This document shows positions 1 through 8,011 of a DNA stretch of 39,891 nt, one piece after another. Location of the stretch: positions 1 to 39,891 of the forward strand of contig NZ_JAJLRA010000040.1 of NCBI RefSeq assembly GCF_020991365.1, written 5' to 3'. The notes under the pieces were generated by a model, which saw only the letters and a list, made by a program, of their open reading frames with translations, did not search any database and was not told where the DNA came from. Position 1 is the stretch's first letter, and every line of letters starts with the position of its first letter. Position numbers and translations under genes: made by a program. This DNA comes from Streptacidiphilus sp. ASG 303. Lineage in GTDB: Bacteria > Actinomycetota > Actinomycetes > Streptomycetales > Streptomycetaceae.

Positions 1-41
1 GGGGTTCCTGCGTTCTTTCCTTCGCCTTCCGGCGCTTTCCG

Positions 42-70
42 ACTCTAGCAGATCCCTGCCTCGCCGTTCC
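42..70 (-). promoter_or_regulatory. rRNA-type promoter P3 and start of the leader
   Basis: Minus strand GGATCTGCTAGAGTCGGAAA with the -10 TAGAGT at 42-47. The -35 region is weak (GGAACG with a 17-bp spacer). The text after the -10, rich in GGAAAG/GAAGG, resembles the leader upstream of Streptomyces 16S rRNA genes, which I recall as containing GATCTGATAGAGTCGG. No 16S sequence is inside the window, so the operon itself is inferred. Confidence 0.55.
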
Positions 71-132
71 GCGCCCTCCGACTCCGGAAAGCCTGCCGAC
101 CTGGCCTTTTCGGGCCCCGTCGGCGAGGTGAG

Positions 133-161
133 ACTCTAGCGAATCCGGACCGGAGGTCCAA
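133..161 (-). promoter_or_regulatory. rRNA-type promoter P2
   Basis: Minus strand TTGGAC, 17-bp spacer, TAGAGT (-35 at 156-161, -10 at 133-138). The -10 and its flank (GGATTCGCTAGAGTC) closely resemble the block at 41-55, as expected of duplicated stable-RNA promoters. Confidence 0.6.
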
Positions 162-323
162 ACCCGCCGCATTTCCCTTTTCCGCACGAGCCGAATCCAC
201 GGCGGACAGCGGAGGACATGACGTGCCGCCGCAGGCCGTGGGCCCGAATGGTTGGGGAGTGGCTGCCCCGGGACCGTCCGCGCAGAGCGCGCGTCCGGTG
301 CCCCCTGTCAGGCAGCCCGACGT

Positions 324-352
324 ACGCTAGGCACTTCGCCCTGCGGTGTCAA
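324..352 (-). promoter_or_regulatory. rRNA-type promoter P1, reading out of the window
   Basis: On the minus strand there is TTGACA, a 17-bp spacer and TAGCGT (-35 at 347-352, -10 at 324-329). The -35 is a perfect consensus for the vegetative sigma factor. It lies 42 bp past the stop of the SpoIIE-type gene and points away from it. With the two TAGAGT promoters further on, it looks like the tandem promoter array of a Streptomyces rRNA operon that would begin left of base 1. Confidence 0.65.
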
Positions 353-393
353 GTCGAGGCCCGACACCGCGTCAGCGAGGTCCTGATGCCTTC

Positions 394-2316
394 TCAGAGT
401 GCACGGTTCGTCGGCAGCAGAAACTCGCACCACACCGCTTTACCCCCGTCCGGCGTACGGCGGGTCCCCCAGCTGGAGGCGATGGTGGCGACGATGGCGA
501 CACCTCGGCCGGACTCGTCCCCGGAGGCCGCACGGCGGCGGCGCGGCAGGTGGTCGTCCGCGTCGGTGACCTCGACGATCAGCCGGCGGTCGGTGCGGCG
601 GATCCGGAGCCGCATCGGCGGTGCGCCGTGGGTGAGGGAGTTGGAGACGAGCTCGCTGACGGCCAGGACGCCCAGGTCGCGCAGTTCGTCGCCCAGCCGC
701 CAGCTGGAGAGCACCCCGGTGGTGAAGGCGCGGGCGCGGGCCGCGGTCTGGGGCGTTCCGATGAGGTCGAGGGAGGCGGCCCGGAAGAGGTCGGCGCTCT
801 GCTCGTCCCGCTGCGGCAGCTGGAAGGCGAGGACGGCGACGTCGTCGTCGTGCTCGGGGGTGACGCCCATGGCCCGCAGCAGCCTGGAGCAGAGGACGTC
901 CGGCGGACCGGCGGGCCCGGCGGGGCCGGCGAGGGTGCGGTCGAGCATGTCCAGGCCGACGTCGATGTCCTCGCCGCGGCGTTCGACCAGGCCGTCGGTG
1001 TAGAGGACGCCGGTGGCCCCGGGGCTGAACGGGACCGAGCCGGAGGTGTGGAGCCAGCCGCCGGTGCCGAGGGGCGGACCGCACTGGTCGTCGGCCCGGG
1101 TGACGGTGCCGTCCGGCTCCCGGATCATCAGCGGGAGGTGGCCGGCCGAGGAGTAGGTGATGCGGTTGTCGTCGGGGTCGAAGACCGCGTAGAGGCAGGT
1201 CGCGATCTGGGTGGCGTCGATCTCCATGGCCAGGCCGTCGAGGAGCTGCAGGACCTCGTGGGGCGGCAGGTCGAGCCGGGCGTAGGCGCGGACGGCGGTG
1301 CGGAGCTGCCCCATGACGGCGGCGGCGCGCATGCCGCGGCCCATGACGTCGCCGATGACCAAAGCGGTGCGGCCGCCGCCGAGGGTGATCACGTCGTACC
1401 AGTCGCCGCCGACGGCGGCGTCGGCCCCGCCGGGCTGGTAGGTGGCGGCGACGCGGAGGTCGTCGGGCTGCTCCAGCTTCTGCGGGAGGAGGCTGCGCTG
1501 GAGGGTGACCGCCGCCTCGCGGTGGCGCCGTTCGCTCTCCCGGAGGCGTTCGGCGACCTGCATCTGGTCGGTGACCTCGGCGCCGAAGATGAGGACGCCG
1601 GCGACGTCGCCGTCGTCGGATGCGGCGGCGGTGCCGGCGCGGCGGCGGGCGGTGAGCAGGCCGAGGGCGCCGTGGCCGTGTCGGGCGTCCTGCGGACCGG
1701 ATCCCCCCCGCCCGCCGGGGGCCGCGGGCCCGCCGGGGGTGCCCGGGGCGCCGGCCGCCCCGGTCGCGAGGGCGGAGAGCTGGGCGCCGAGCGGTTCGCC
1801 GGCGCGGACGGGCGCGCAGACGAAGCTGTAGTAGCGGTGGCGGTCCGGTGCGGTGGGCAGGACGACGCGGCGCGCCTTGACGGTGCGCGGGCGGCGGCTG
1901 CGCAGGACCTGGTCCATGAGCGGCAGGAGGCCGAGTTCGGTCAGCTCGGGCATGGCCTCGACGGCGGGCGCGCCGGAGGGGCGGTGCCCGAAGACCTCCG
2001 TGTAGGCGTGGTTGACGTGGCCGACGTGGTGCTGGGGCCCGTAGGTAACGGCGACGAGGGCCGGGATGTGGGCCAGCACGTCGTGGACGGACGGCTCGGG
2101 CCGGCCGGGGGGCCCGGGGTGGTCGGGGACGGGCGTGTCGTCCCGGAGAGTGCCGTCGCCGGGGGCGTGCCCGGCGGGGGCGTCCGTCCGCGGTCCGGGG
2201 CGGGCCGACGGGACCGCGGCCGCGCGGGAGGCGTCGGCGGGGCCGGGCGACCGCTCGCCCGCCTGCTGCGGGGCGGTACGCCGCTGTGCTCCGGGGAGCC
2301 GGGCGCTCCAGCGCAT
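394..2316 (-). CDS. PAS / SpoIIE-type PP2C phosphatase / HATPase regulator
   Basis: A 640-residue cytoplasmic regulator. After a disordered N-terminus of about 75 residues there is a PAS-like region (about 76-175 and 235-252, split by a Gly/Pro-rich insert). A SpoIIE phosphatase domain follows (about 285-500; GGDWYD at 303-308, GDVMGRG at 322-328, YTDGLVE at 439-445, HDDDVAVLAF near 489). The last domain is an anti-sigma-type HATPase (about 510-636; N box ELVSNSLTHG at 555-564, GRGVAIV at 603-609). Such proteins dephosphorylate anti-anti-sigma factors and may act as serine kinases, so a role in partner-switching control of alternative sigma factors is inferred. ATG 2316 was chosen because homology starts soon after it, although its ribosome site is weak. 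The gene lies downstream of NDH-2 with a 188-bp gap holding an inverted repeat. The ligand of the PAS region is unknown. Confidence 0.88.
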   Translation of the reverse strand: MRWSARLPGAQRRTAPQQAGERSPGPADASRAAAVPSARPGPRTDAPAGHAPGDGTLRDDTPVPDHPGPPGRPEPSVHDVLAHIPALVAVTYGPQHHVGHVNHAYTEVFGHRPSGAPAVEAMPELTELGLLPLMDQVLRSRRPRTVKARRVVLPTAPDRHRYYSFVCAPVRAGEPLGAQLSALATGAAGAPGTPGGPAAPGGRGGSGPQDARHGHGALGLLTARRRAGTAAASDDGDVAGVLIFGAEVTDQMQVAERLRESERRHREAAVTLQRSLLPQKLEQPDDLRVAATYQPGGADAAVGGDWYDVITLGGGRTALVIGDVMGRGMRAAAVMGQLRTAVRAYARLDLPPHEVLQLLDGLAMEIDATQIATCLYAVFDPDDNRITYSSAGHLPLMIREPDGTVTRADDQCGPPLGTGGWLHTSGSVPFSPGATGVLYTDGLVERRGEDIDVGLDMLDRTLAGPAGPAGPPDVLCSRLLRAMGVTPEHDDDVAVLAFQLPQRDEQSADLFRAASLDLIGTPQTAARARAFTTGVLSSWRLGDELRDLGVLAVSELVSNSLTHGAPPMRLRIRRTDRRLIVEVTDADDHLPRRRRAASGDESGRGVAIVATIASSWGTRRTPDGGKAVWCEFLLPTNRAL

Positions 2317-2364
2317 GAGATCCAAGTCGCCGCTGCTTCCTCGCGTTCCTCGTGCCTCGTCACT

Positions 2365-2390
2365 CCCCGCGTGCGTCCTGGTACGCGGGG
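2365..2390. promoter_or_regulatory. Inverted repeat upstream of the phosphatase gene
   Basis: Perfect 8-bp arms CCCCGCGT / ACGCGGGG separated by 10 bp, 49 bp before the start at 2316. It could be an operator or a 5' leader hairpin. No matching regulator family is recognised. Confidence 0.35.
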
Positions 2391-2504
2391 TCGTGGTCCA
2401 GTGTGACCGATGCGGACGGTCGGCGGTGCCGGGTCCGGCCGCGCCCGGGGCACGCTGCCCTGCATGATCCTCGACGGGGGCGCGCCCTGCCAGCCCCCGG
2501 AGGG

Positions 2505-3938
2505 TCAGCCGCCCGGCCGGGCCAGCGGTTCGGGAGGCTCCGGCGGTCCGGAGTGTCGCGGGGGCGCGGCGGGCGCGCGCCCCATGGCGGCCTCGAACTC
2601 GGCGCGCGGGTGCTCCAGCGAGCCGAGGGAGACGACCTCGCGCCCCGACAGGCCCGCCAGCAGCCAGTCGGCGAGGACGCGGGCCTTGCGGTCGAGGGTG
2701 GGCATCCGGCCGAGGTGGTAGGCGCGGTGCAGCAGCCAGGCGGGGCGGCCGGTGACGCGGCGTCCGAGGACCTGCGCGACCCCCTTGTGGAGTCCGAGCG
2801 AGGCGGCTGCGCCGGTGTGGGCGTGGCGGTACTCGGCCTGCGGCTCGCCGCGCAGGTGGGCGACGACGTTGTCGCCGAGGGTCCTGGCCTGGCGGACGGC
2901 GTGCTGCGCGTTCGGGGCGCAGGTCTCGCCGGGCCGGGTCAGGTCGGGCACGGCGGCGCAGTCGCCGGCCGCCCAGGCGCCGCCGGTGCCGGCGATCCGG
3001 AGGGACGCGTCGCAGCGGACCCGGCCGCGCGCGTCGCGGGGCAGGCCGGTGCCGGCCAGGACGGGGGCCGGGCGGACGCCGGCGGTCCACACCAGGGTGC
3101 GGGCGGCGAACCGGCTGCCGTCGGACAGGACGACGACGCGGTCGGCGAAGGACTCCAGGCGCGTGGAGAGGCGCACCTCGACGTTGCGGCCGCGCAGCTC
3201 GGAGAGGGTGTACCGGCCGAGCGCGGGGTCGACCTCGGGGAGGATGCGGTCGGCCGACTCGACGAGGACCCACCGCAGGTCGTCGGGGGTGAGGTTGTGG
3301 TAGTAGCGGGTGGCGTGCCGGGCCATGTCCTCCAGTTCGGCGAGGGCCTCGACGCCCGCGTAGCCGCCGCCGACGAAGACGAAGGTGAGGGCGGCCTCCC
3401 GGATCGCGGGGTCGCGGGTGGAGGAGGCGATGTCCAGCTGCTCCAGGACGTGGTTGCGCAGCCCGACGGCCTCGCCGACGGTCGTGAAGCCGATGCCGTG
3501 CTCGGCGAGGCCTGGGACGGGGAGGGTGCGGGAGACGGCGCCGGGGGCGAGCACCAGCAGGTCGTAGGGGATCTCCAGGTCGGGCGCGCCGGTGGAGCGG
3601 GTGGCGGGGGTGGCCGCGCGGGCGAGGCGGGCCGCGTGGTCCAGTCCGGTGACCTCGCCGGTGACGACGGTGCAGCCGCGCAGCGCCCGGCGGAGGGGGA
3701 CGACCACGTGGCGGGGGTCGATCGCGCCGGAGGCGGCCTCGGCGAGGAAGGGCTGGTAGGTCATGTACGGCTGGGGCTCGACGACCGTGATCTCGGCCTC
3801 GTCGCGGCGCAGCCTGCGCCTCATGCGGAGCGCGGCGTACATGCCGACGTGGCCGCCGCCGACGACGAGGACGCGGGCGGGCGGGCGGCCTCCCGGCCGG
3901 CGGTCGGCGGATCCCTGCGGTGGTGTGACCTGGTTCAC
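2505..3938 (-). CDS. ndh: Type II NADH dehydrogenase (NAD(P)/FAD oxidoreductase)
   Basis: A 477-residue flavoprotein of the NDH-2 family. It transfers electrons from NADH to menaquinone without pumping protons, at the inner face of the membrane. The FAD-binding Rossmann motif is VLVVGGGHVGMYAA (about 23-36). A second dinucleotide-binding motif, FVFVGGGYAGVEA (about 206-218), binds NADH. A C-terminal FAD motif, WAAGDCAAV (about 341-349), is followed by the quinone-side segment. Length is normal for the family. GTG 3938 was chosen because the protein then begins about 20 residues before the first Rossmann strand. A longer open frame continues to 4175 but has no family character. It is divergent from the TetR gene across a 489-bp gap. 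S. coelicolor, as I recall, has the same NDH-2/atrA pair. Confidence 0.85.
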   Translation of the reverse strand: MNQVTPPQGSADRRPGGRPPARVLVVGGGHVGMYAALRMRRRLRRDEAEITVVEPQPYMTYQPFLAEAASGAIDPRHVVVPLRRALRGCTVVTGEVTGLDHAARLARAATPATRSTGAPDLEIPYDLLVLAPGAVSRTLPVPGLAEHGIGFTTVGEAVGLRNHVLEQLDIASSTRDPAIREAALTFVFVGGGYAGVEALAELEDMARHATRYYHNLTPDDLRWVLVESADRILPEVDPALGRYTLSELRGRNVEVRLSTRLESFADRVVVLSDGSRFAARTLVWTAGVRPAPVLAGTGLPRDARGRVRCDASLRIAGTGGAWAAGDCAAVPDLTRPGETCAPNAQHAVRQARTLGDNVVAHLRGEPQAEYRHAHTGAAASLGLHKGVAQVLGRRVTGRPAWLLHRAYHLGRMPTLDRKARVLADWLLAGLSGREVVSLGSLEHPRAEFEAAMGRAPAAPPRHSGPPEPPEPLARPGG

Positions 3939-4427
3939 GTGTCCATGACGCCCTGTCGGGGGCCCTCTTGTCCACAGTGCGCACGGGATCGGCGGGGCCG
4001 AAGTTGCCGACGGGGCGCACGGGAGCCGGCGGGGAGCGGGCGGGGACGGCGGTGCGGCCGGACGGCACCGGCGCCGCGAGGGCGTCCGCGCCGGTCCGGC
4101 GGGCGGGGGTGCGGCCGCGGGGCCGGGGCGGCCGAATCCGCGCCGTCGCCCCTGTCGGAGCTGAACCCCCATCAACTATGGTCGGGGGACCAGCGGACCG
4201 GCGTCCCGGGCTCGTCGTCGGCACAGGCGGTCGCGCTGCGTACAGGCGCGGTGACCGGGTCCCGGAGGGGTGCTGTTTCCAGGGGCCTGCACGGCCCGGT
4301 ACCGCGGCCGGACGGGTCGGCGGGGAGGACGCCGAGCGAGCCGGCGACGTGAGGCCCGGAGCGCCGGGGGGCGCGGGGGCATGGTGGGCGCCTGCGGGAG
4401 CGGTGCCCACGGGGGGAGGACTGGGCT
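3939..4427. other. Divergent intergenic region, NDH-2 / TetR
   Basis: 489 bp without a convincing gene, holding the promoters of both flanking genes. I see no clear -35/-10 pair and no Rex-type palindrome. The less GC-rich patch around 4160-4185 (CATCAACTATGG) is the most promoter-like part. Confidence 0.4.
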
Positions 4428-5459
4428 ATGGATCAGCAGGAGCGGGCGCGGGCGCGCCTGTCCGCGGCGGTGGGCACGGCGGAGGTGCCGCGGATGCGCG
4501 GGCCGGAGGCCGGCGGCCTGCCGCCGCGCCCGGCCGGCCGGGGCGGGGCGGAGCACGCCGTGCCCGAAGCGGGCGCGGCGCGGCAGGGCTTGGCGGAGCA
4601 GGGCGGGTCCGCGGCGGCGCCGGGGCAGTGGGTGTCCGGCGGGCGGTACGGCCGGGCGGCGGTGGCCCCCGGCCCGGGGCCGGGCACGGTTCCGGACGTG
4701 CGGCCGGCCGGGTTCGCGCGGGCGGGCGGCAGGCTGCGGGTGGACGCGCGGCGCAACCTGGAGAGCGTGCTGCGGGCGGCCCGGGAGGTCTTCGGGGAGC
4801 TGGGCTACGGCGCGCCGATGGAGGAGGTGGCGCGGCGGGCCGGGGTGGGCGTCGGCACGGTGTACCGGCGGTTCCCCAGCAAGGACGCGCTGGTCCGGCG
4901 GATCGCCGCGGAGGAGGTCGCCTGGCTCACGGCCCGGGCCAGGGAGGCGCTGCACGGCGGCTCCGACCCGTGGGAGGCGCTGGCGGGCTACCTGTCCCGG
5001 GCGGTGGCGACCGGCGCCGGGCGGCTGCTCCCGCCGGAGGCCTTCCGGCAGGCGGAGCGGATGGCACGCGGGGAGGGCGCAGGGACCGCGGAGGGCGGGG
5101 GAACGCATGCCGGGGGTGCGGAGCCGGCGGGCCCCGCGGCGGGCGCGGGCGGGGCCTCCGGGCAGGGCGTCGTCGCACCGGGGACCGCGGCGGCGGACGG
5201 CGCGGGCGGGGACGACGCGGGGGCCTGGAGCGGTCCGGACACGGACCCGGTGGTGCTGCTCGACCTGCTCGACGCGCTGGTGGGACGCGCCGACGCGGCG
5301 GGCGTGCTGCGCGCGGGGGTGACCGTGGCCGACGTGGTGCTGGTGCTGACGGCGGCGGTGCCGTCGTATCCGGCGGCCCCCGCGGGTGCGGCCGGTCCGG
5401 GCGGCGCGCCCTCCGAGCGGCTGCTGCGCATCCTGCTCCACGGCCTGCGGACGGCCTGA
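4428..5459 (+). CDS. atrA: TetR-family regulator, AtrA-like
   Basis: A 343-residue DNA-binding protein. The first 100 or so residues are Gly/Pro/Ala-rich and probably disordered. The TetR helix-turn-helix spans about 107-160 (GAPMEEVARRAGVGVGTVY, then RRFPSKDALVRRI). The C-terminal ligand/dimer domain is interrupted by a Gly/Ala-rich stretch at about 205-265. ATG 4428 follows a good ribosome site (GGGGGGAGG, 9 bases away). The position beside NDH-2 and the HTH sequence agree with what I remember of AtrA (S. coelicolor SCO4118), which activates the actinorhodin activator gene actII-ORF4 and, in other species, antibiotic activators such as strR. The TetR call is secure. The AtrA identity rests on context and memory and should be tested by alignment. 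Confidence 0.75.
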   Translation: MDQQERARARLSAAVGTAEVPRMRGPEAGGLPPRPAGRGGAEHAVPEAGAARQGLAEQGGSAAAPGQWVSGGRYGRAAVAPGPGPGTVPDVRPAGFARAGGRLRVDARRNLESVLRAAREVFGELGYGAPMEEVARRAGVGVGTVYRRFPSKDALVRRIAAEEVAWLTARAREALHGGSDPWEALAGYLSRAVATGAGRLLPPEAFRQAERMARGEGAGTAEGGGTHAGGAEPAGPAAGAGGASGQGVVAPGTAAADGAGGDDAGAWSGPDTDPVVLLDLLDALVGRADAAGVLRAGVTVADVVLVLTAAVPSYPAAPAGAAGPGGAPSERLLRILLHGLRTA

Positions 5460-5466
5460 CGGGGCG

Positions 5467-5503
5467 CGGCCCGGGGGCCGTCGGGACGGCGTCCCCCGGG
5501 CCG
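5467..5503 (+). terminator. Hairpin terminator after the TetR gene
   Basis: An 11-bp perfect stem (5467-5477 with 5493-5503) and a 15-base loop that can fold further. It starts 8 bases after the stop. No T-run follows, which is common in Streptomyces terminators. Confidence 0.6.
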
Positions 5504-5889
5504 ACGGCACCCGGCCAGACAGCCCGTCAGGCCGGCGTGCGGACACCGGTCCCCGGTCCCCGGCCCCTGGGCTGTGAGCTGCGGGCCGCGGTCCCTGGGC
5601 CGAGGGCCGCCGACAGCACCGAAGGGTGCGGGAGGACCCGTGGCGCAGCCCGGCGGAGGGCCCGGCGGAGGGCCCGGACCGGTGCCGGAAACCGCCGAAT
5701 GGGTGACACCGGCGGACGGCGCCGGTGCGCACCCTCCCCTGATGGGTGGGTTGTTCCGCCGACCGGGGGTCCGGCACATGCCGCTGTGCCATTCTGTGCC
5801 GGTGATCGGAGGCCAGAGCCCTGCGGGAGCGTCGGCCGGCCGCCCGGCGGCCGCGCCCGACCGGGCGGACGTGCGGTACGGCGGCGACG
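5504..5889. other. Intergenic region before the sigma-fusion gene
   Basis: About 390 bp with no convincing gene. It contains a 13-bp unit GGCGGAGGGCCCG repeated twice near 5651-5676. Near 5773-5800 there is a GGCACA/TGTGCC inverted repeat with an extra TGTGCC copy, a possible regulatory site for the downstream gene. Confidence 0.35.
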
Positions 5890-7926
5890 GTGGGCGCTGA
5901 GGGCCGTGACGGCCCCGGCCGCGGCGGCGACGGTTCCGGACCGCCGCACGGAGGCGGGCCGGACGGCCCGCAGGAGCCGCCGCCCGGCGGCCACGTGCCG
6001 GTCCAGGGCCGGCCGCCGGACGAGGAGGCGCTGACCGGGCCGGGTGCCGCCGGAACGCCGCGCGTGCCGGGGCAGGCGCCCGCCGGGTTCGGCGGGGTGA
6101 CCCCGGCCGCGGCCGCGCCGGCCGGCGGGGCCCCCGGGCGCGTGCCCGCGGTCCCGGCGCCCGCCGACCCGGTGGACGGGGACCTGCCGCCGTCCGACGC
6201 CGAGCTGGCGGCGCGGGTGCGCGGGGGCGACGACGGGGCGTACGAGGAGCTGTACCGGCGCCATGCGGACGCCGTGCGCCGGTACGCCCGCACCTGCTGC
6301 CGCGACAGCTTCACGGCCGAGGACCTGGCGGGCGAGGTGTTCGCCCGCACGCTCCAGGCCCTGCGGGCGGGGCGCGGGCCGGACCTCGCCGTACGCGCCT
6401 ACCTGCTGACGGCGGTGCGCAACGTCGCCGCCGCCTGGAGCCGCGGCGAGCGCCGGGAGCACCTGGTGGCGGACTTCGCCGCCCTCGCGGACTCCTCCGC
6501 GGCGCAGGGCCGGCCGGACGGCGCGGACCCCGGTGCGGACGCATGGGCGCTGGCCCGCGCGGACCGGCGGATGGTGGTCCGGGCGTTCACCGCCCTCCCG
6601 GAGGAGGACCGGGTGGTGCTCTGGCACACCGAGGTCGAACGGGAACCCCCGCGCCAGGTCGCCGTGCTCCTCGGCAAGACCGCGAACGCCACCGCCGTGC
6701 AGGCGCACCGGGCGCGGGACCGGCTGGCGGCGGCGTTCCTGCAGGCGCACGTCTCGGCGGTGCAGGACGACGCCTGCCGCCGGCACGCCGAGCGCCTGGG
6801 CGCGCACGCCCGGGGCGCGCTGCGCAAGCGCGCCTCCGCGGAGACGGAGGCGCACCTCGCGGGGTGCGACCGCTGCTCGGCCGCCTACCTGGAGCTGCTG
6901 GACCTGAACGCGGGCCTGCGGGCCGTCCTCCCGGGCGGGGTGCTCGTCTGGGTCGGTGCCGGGTACTTCACCGCGGCCGCCGTCGCGACGGGGGCGGCTT
7001 CCGGCGGTGCGGCGGCGGGCACGGCCGCGGGCGGCGCCGGCACGGCCGGCGGCGGCGCCGGGAGCACGGCCGCCGAGGGGATGGGCGCCGCCGCCAAGGC
7101 GGCCGTCGGCGCGGCCGCGGCCGCCGCCGTGGCCGGGGTGGTCCTGGCCTACGCGCTCTCGGGCGGCACGGCCCGGCCCCCCGCGCGGGCGGTGCCGCCC
7201 GCCGCGCCGTCGCAGGTGGTGCCGCCGTCGGTCCCGCCCGGTCGGGGGACGCCCCCGCCGCGGACCCCCGCGCCGCACCGGACCGGCGACACGCCGGTGC
7301 CGGGGCCCAGGCCCGTGCCGGCCCCCGTGCCGCCGCGCGCCGCACCGGCCCCGGACCGGCACCCCGTGCTCCGGCCGGTACGGCGGCCGACGGCCGCGCC
7401 GCCGCCCCCGGCCCGGCCGAGGACGCCCCTGCCGCCCGCTCCCCGGCCCGCCCCTGCGCCGCCGCCCCTGCAGGCGCCGCCCGCGGTGGACCGCCACTGG
7501 CTGGACGAGCTGCCCTTCGCGGTCGTGGGGCCGCCGCGGCCGCAGGGCGTGCACGGTCAGGGGACGGGCTGGTCCTGGAACCGCCACGGGCTCGGCACCG
7601 GCGGCGTCCGCTCCTGGCACGGGGTCACCGTGGGGGCGCCGTCGGAGGTGTCGGTCGACCTCGGCCGCCGCTGCGCGACGTTCGACGCCCGGGCAGGGAT
7701 CGACGACATGGCGCAGGGGCTCGGACGGGTGGTCTTCTCCGTGGTGGGCGGCGACGGCCGGACGCTGTGGCGCTCGTCCCCCGTGGCCGGGGGCGGCGCC
7801 GTGGGGGTGCACGTGCCGCTGGCGGGACAGCGGTCGGTGCGGCTGGTGGTGGAGCCGGCCGGGGACGGGTGGAGCCTGCTGGACGTGGCGGACTGGGCGG
7901 ACGCGCGGCTCGGCTGCAGGGGCTGA
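5890..7926 (+). CDS. ECF-type sigma factor fused to zinc finger, TM helix and NPCBM domain
   Basis: A 678-residue single-chain transmembrane signalling protein. After a disordered 100-residue N-terminus comes sigma region 2 (about 118-190, YEELYRRHADAVRRYA) and region 4 (about 225-285). Next is an anti-sigma-like zinc finger: C296 and the H-x3-C-x2-C motif H322/C326/C329. Hydrophobic segments lie at about 348-370 and, more clearly, 404-424. A Pro-rich linker (about 428-530) leads to an NPCBM-like carbohydrate-binding module (about 533-676, with GVTVGAPSEVSVDLG and the terminal VADWADARL). The layout implies a cytoplasmic sigma part held by its own zinc domain and an outer domain that could bind cell-wall or other glycans. 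From memory, some actinobacterial ECF groups have such C-terminal extensions. GTG 5890 has no clear ribosome site; a start further in would only shorten the disordered part. Confidence 0.82.
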   Translation: MGAEGRDGPGRGGDGSGPPHGGGPDGPQEPPPGGHVPVQGRPPDEEALTGPGAAGTPRVPGQAPAGFGGVTPAAAAPAGGAPGRVPAVPAPADPVDGDLPPSDAELAARVRGGDDGAYEELYRRHADAVRRYARTCCRDSFTAEDLAGEVFARTLQALRAGRGPDLAVRAYLLTAVRNVAAAWSRGERREHLVADFAALADSSAAQGRPDGADPGADAWALARADRRMVVRAFTALPEEDRVVLWHTEVEREPPRQVAVLLGKTANATAVQAHRARDRLAAAFLQAHVSAVQDDACRRHAERLGAHARGALRKRASAETEAHLAGCDRCSAAYLELLDLNAGLRAVLPGGVLVWVGAGYFTAAAVATGAASGGAAAGTAAGGAGTAGGGAGSTAAEGMGAAAKAAVGAAAAAAVAGVVLAYALSGGTARPPARAVPPAAPSQVVPPSVPPGRGTPPPRTPAPHRTGDTPVPGPRPVPAPVPPRAAPAPDRHPVLRPVRRPTAAPPPPARPRTPLPPAPRPAPAPPPLQAPPAVDRHWLDELPFAVVGPPRPQGVHGQGTGWSWNRHGLGTGGVRSWHGVTVGAPSEVSVDLGRRCATFDARAGIDDMAQGLGRVVFSVVGGDGRTLWRSSPVAGGGAVGVHVPLAGQRSVRLVVEPAGDGWSLLDVADWADARLGCRG

Positions 7927-7943
7927 GCCGCGCGGGGCCGCGC

Positions 7944-7982
7944 GTCCGGCCCGGCCCCGTCGGAGGCCGGTCCGGGCCGGAC
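7944..7982. terminator. Bidirectional terminator between convergent genes
   Basis: An 11-bp perfect stem (7944-7954 with 7972-7982) and a 17-base inner loop, lying between the sigma-fusion stop (7926, plus) and the DsbA stop (8012, minus). It can serve both. Confidence 0.6.
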
Positions 7983-8011
7983 GGGCGGGCGGAGGCCCAG
8001 GGCCGGGCGGG

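Noticed and set aside
218-393. Small gene starting at ATG 218 with a good ribosome site (GCGGAGGAC)
   Set aside because: The frame has no recognisable protein character, runs on antisense into the phosphatase gene and overlaps the tandem rRNA-type promoters.
346-2406. Long plus-strand open frame opposite the phosphatase gene
   Set aside because: Gly/Val/Asp-rich shadow typical of antisense frames in GC-rich DNA; no domain, while the other strand codes a clear PAS/SpoIIE/HATPase protein.
394-4410. One 1338-residue minus-strand open frame covering both the phosphatase and the NDH-2 region
   Set aside because: Only 394-2316 has domains in this frame. The part over NDH-2 is an Arg/Pro-rich out-of-frame product, and the true NDH-2 frame is different.
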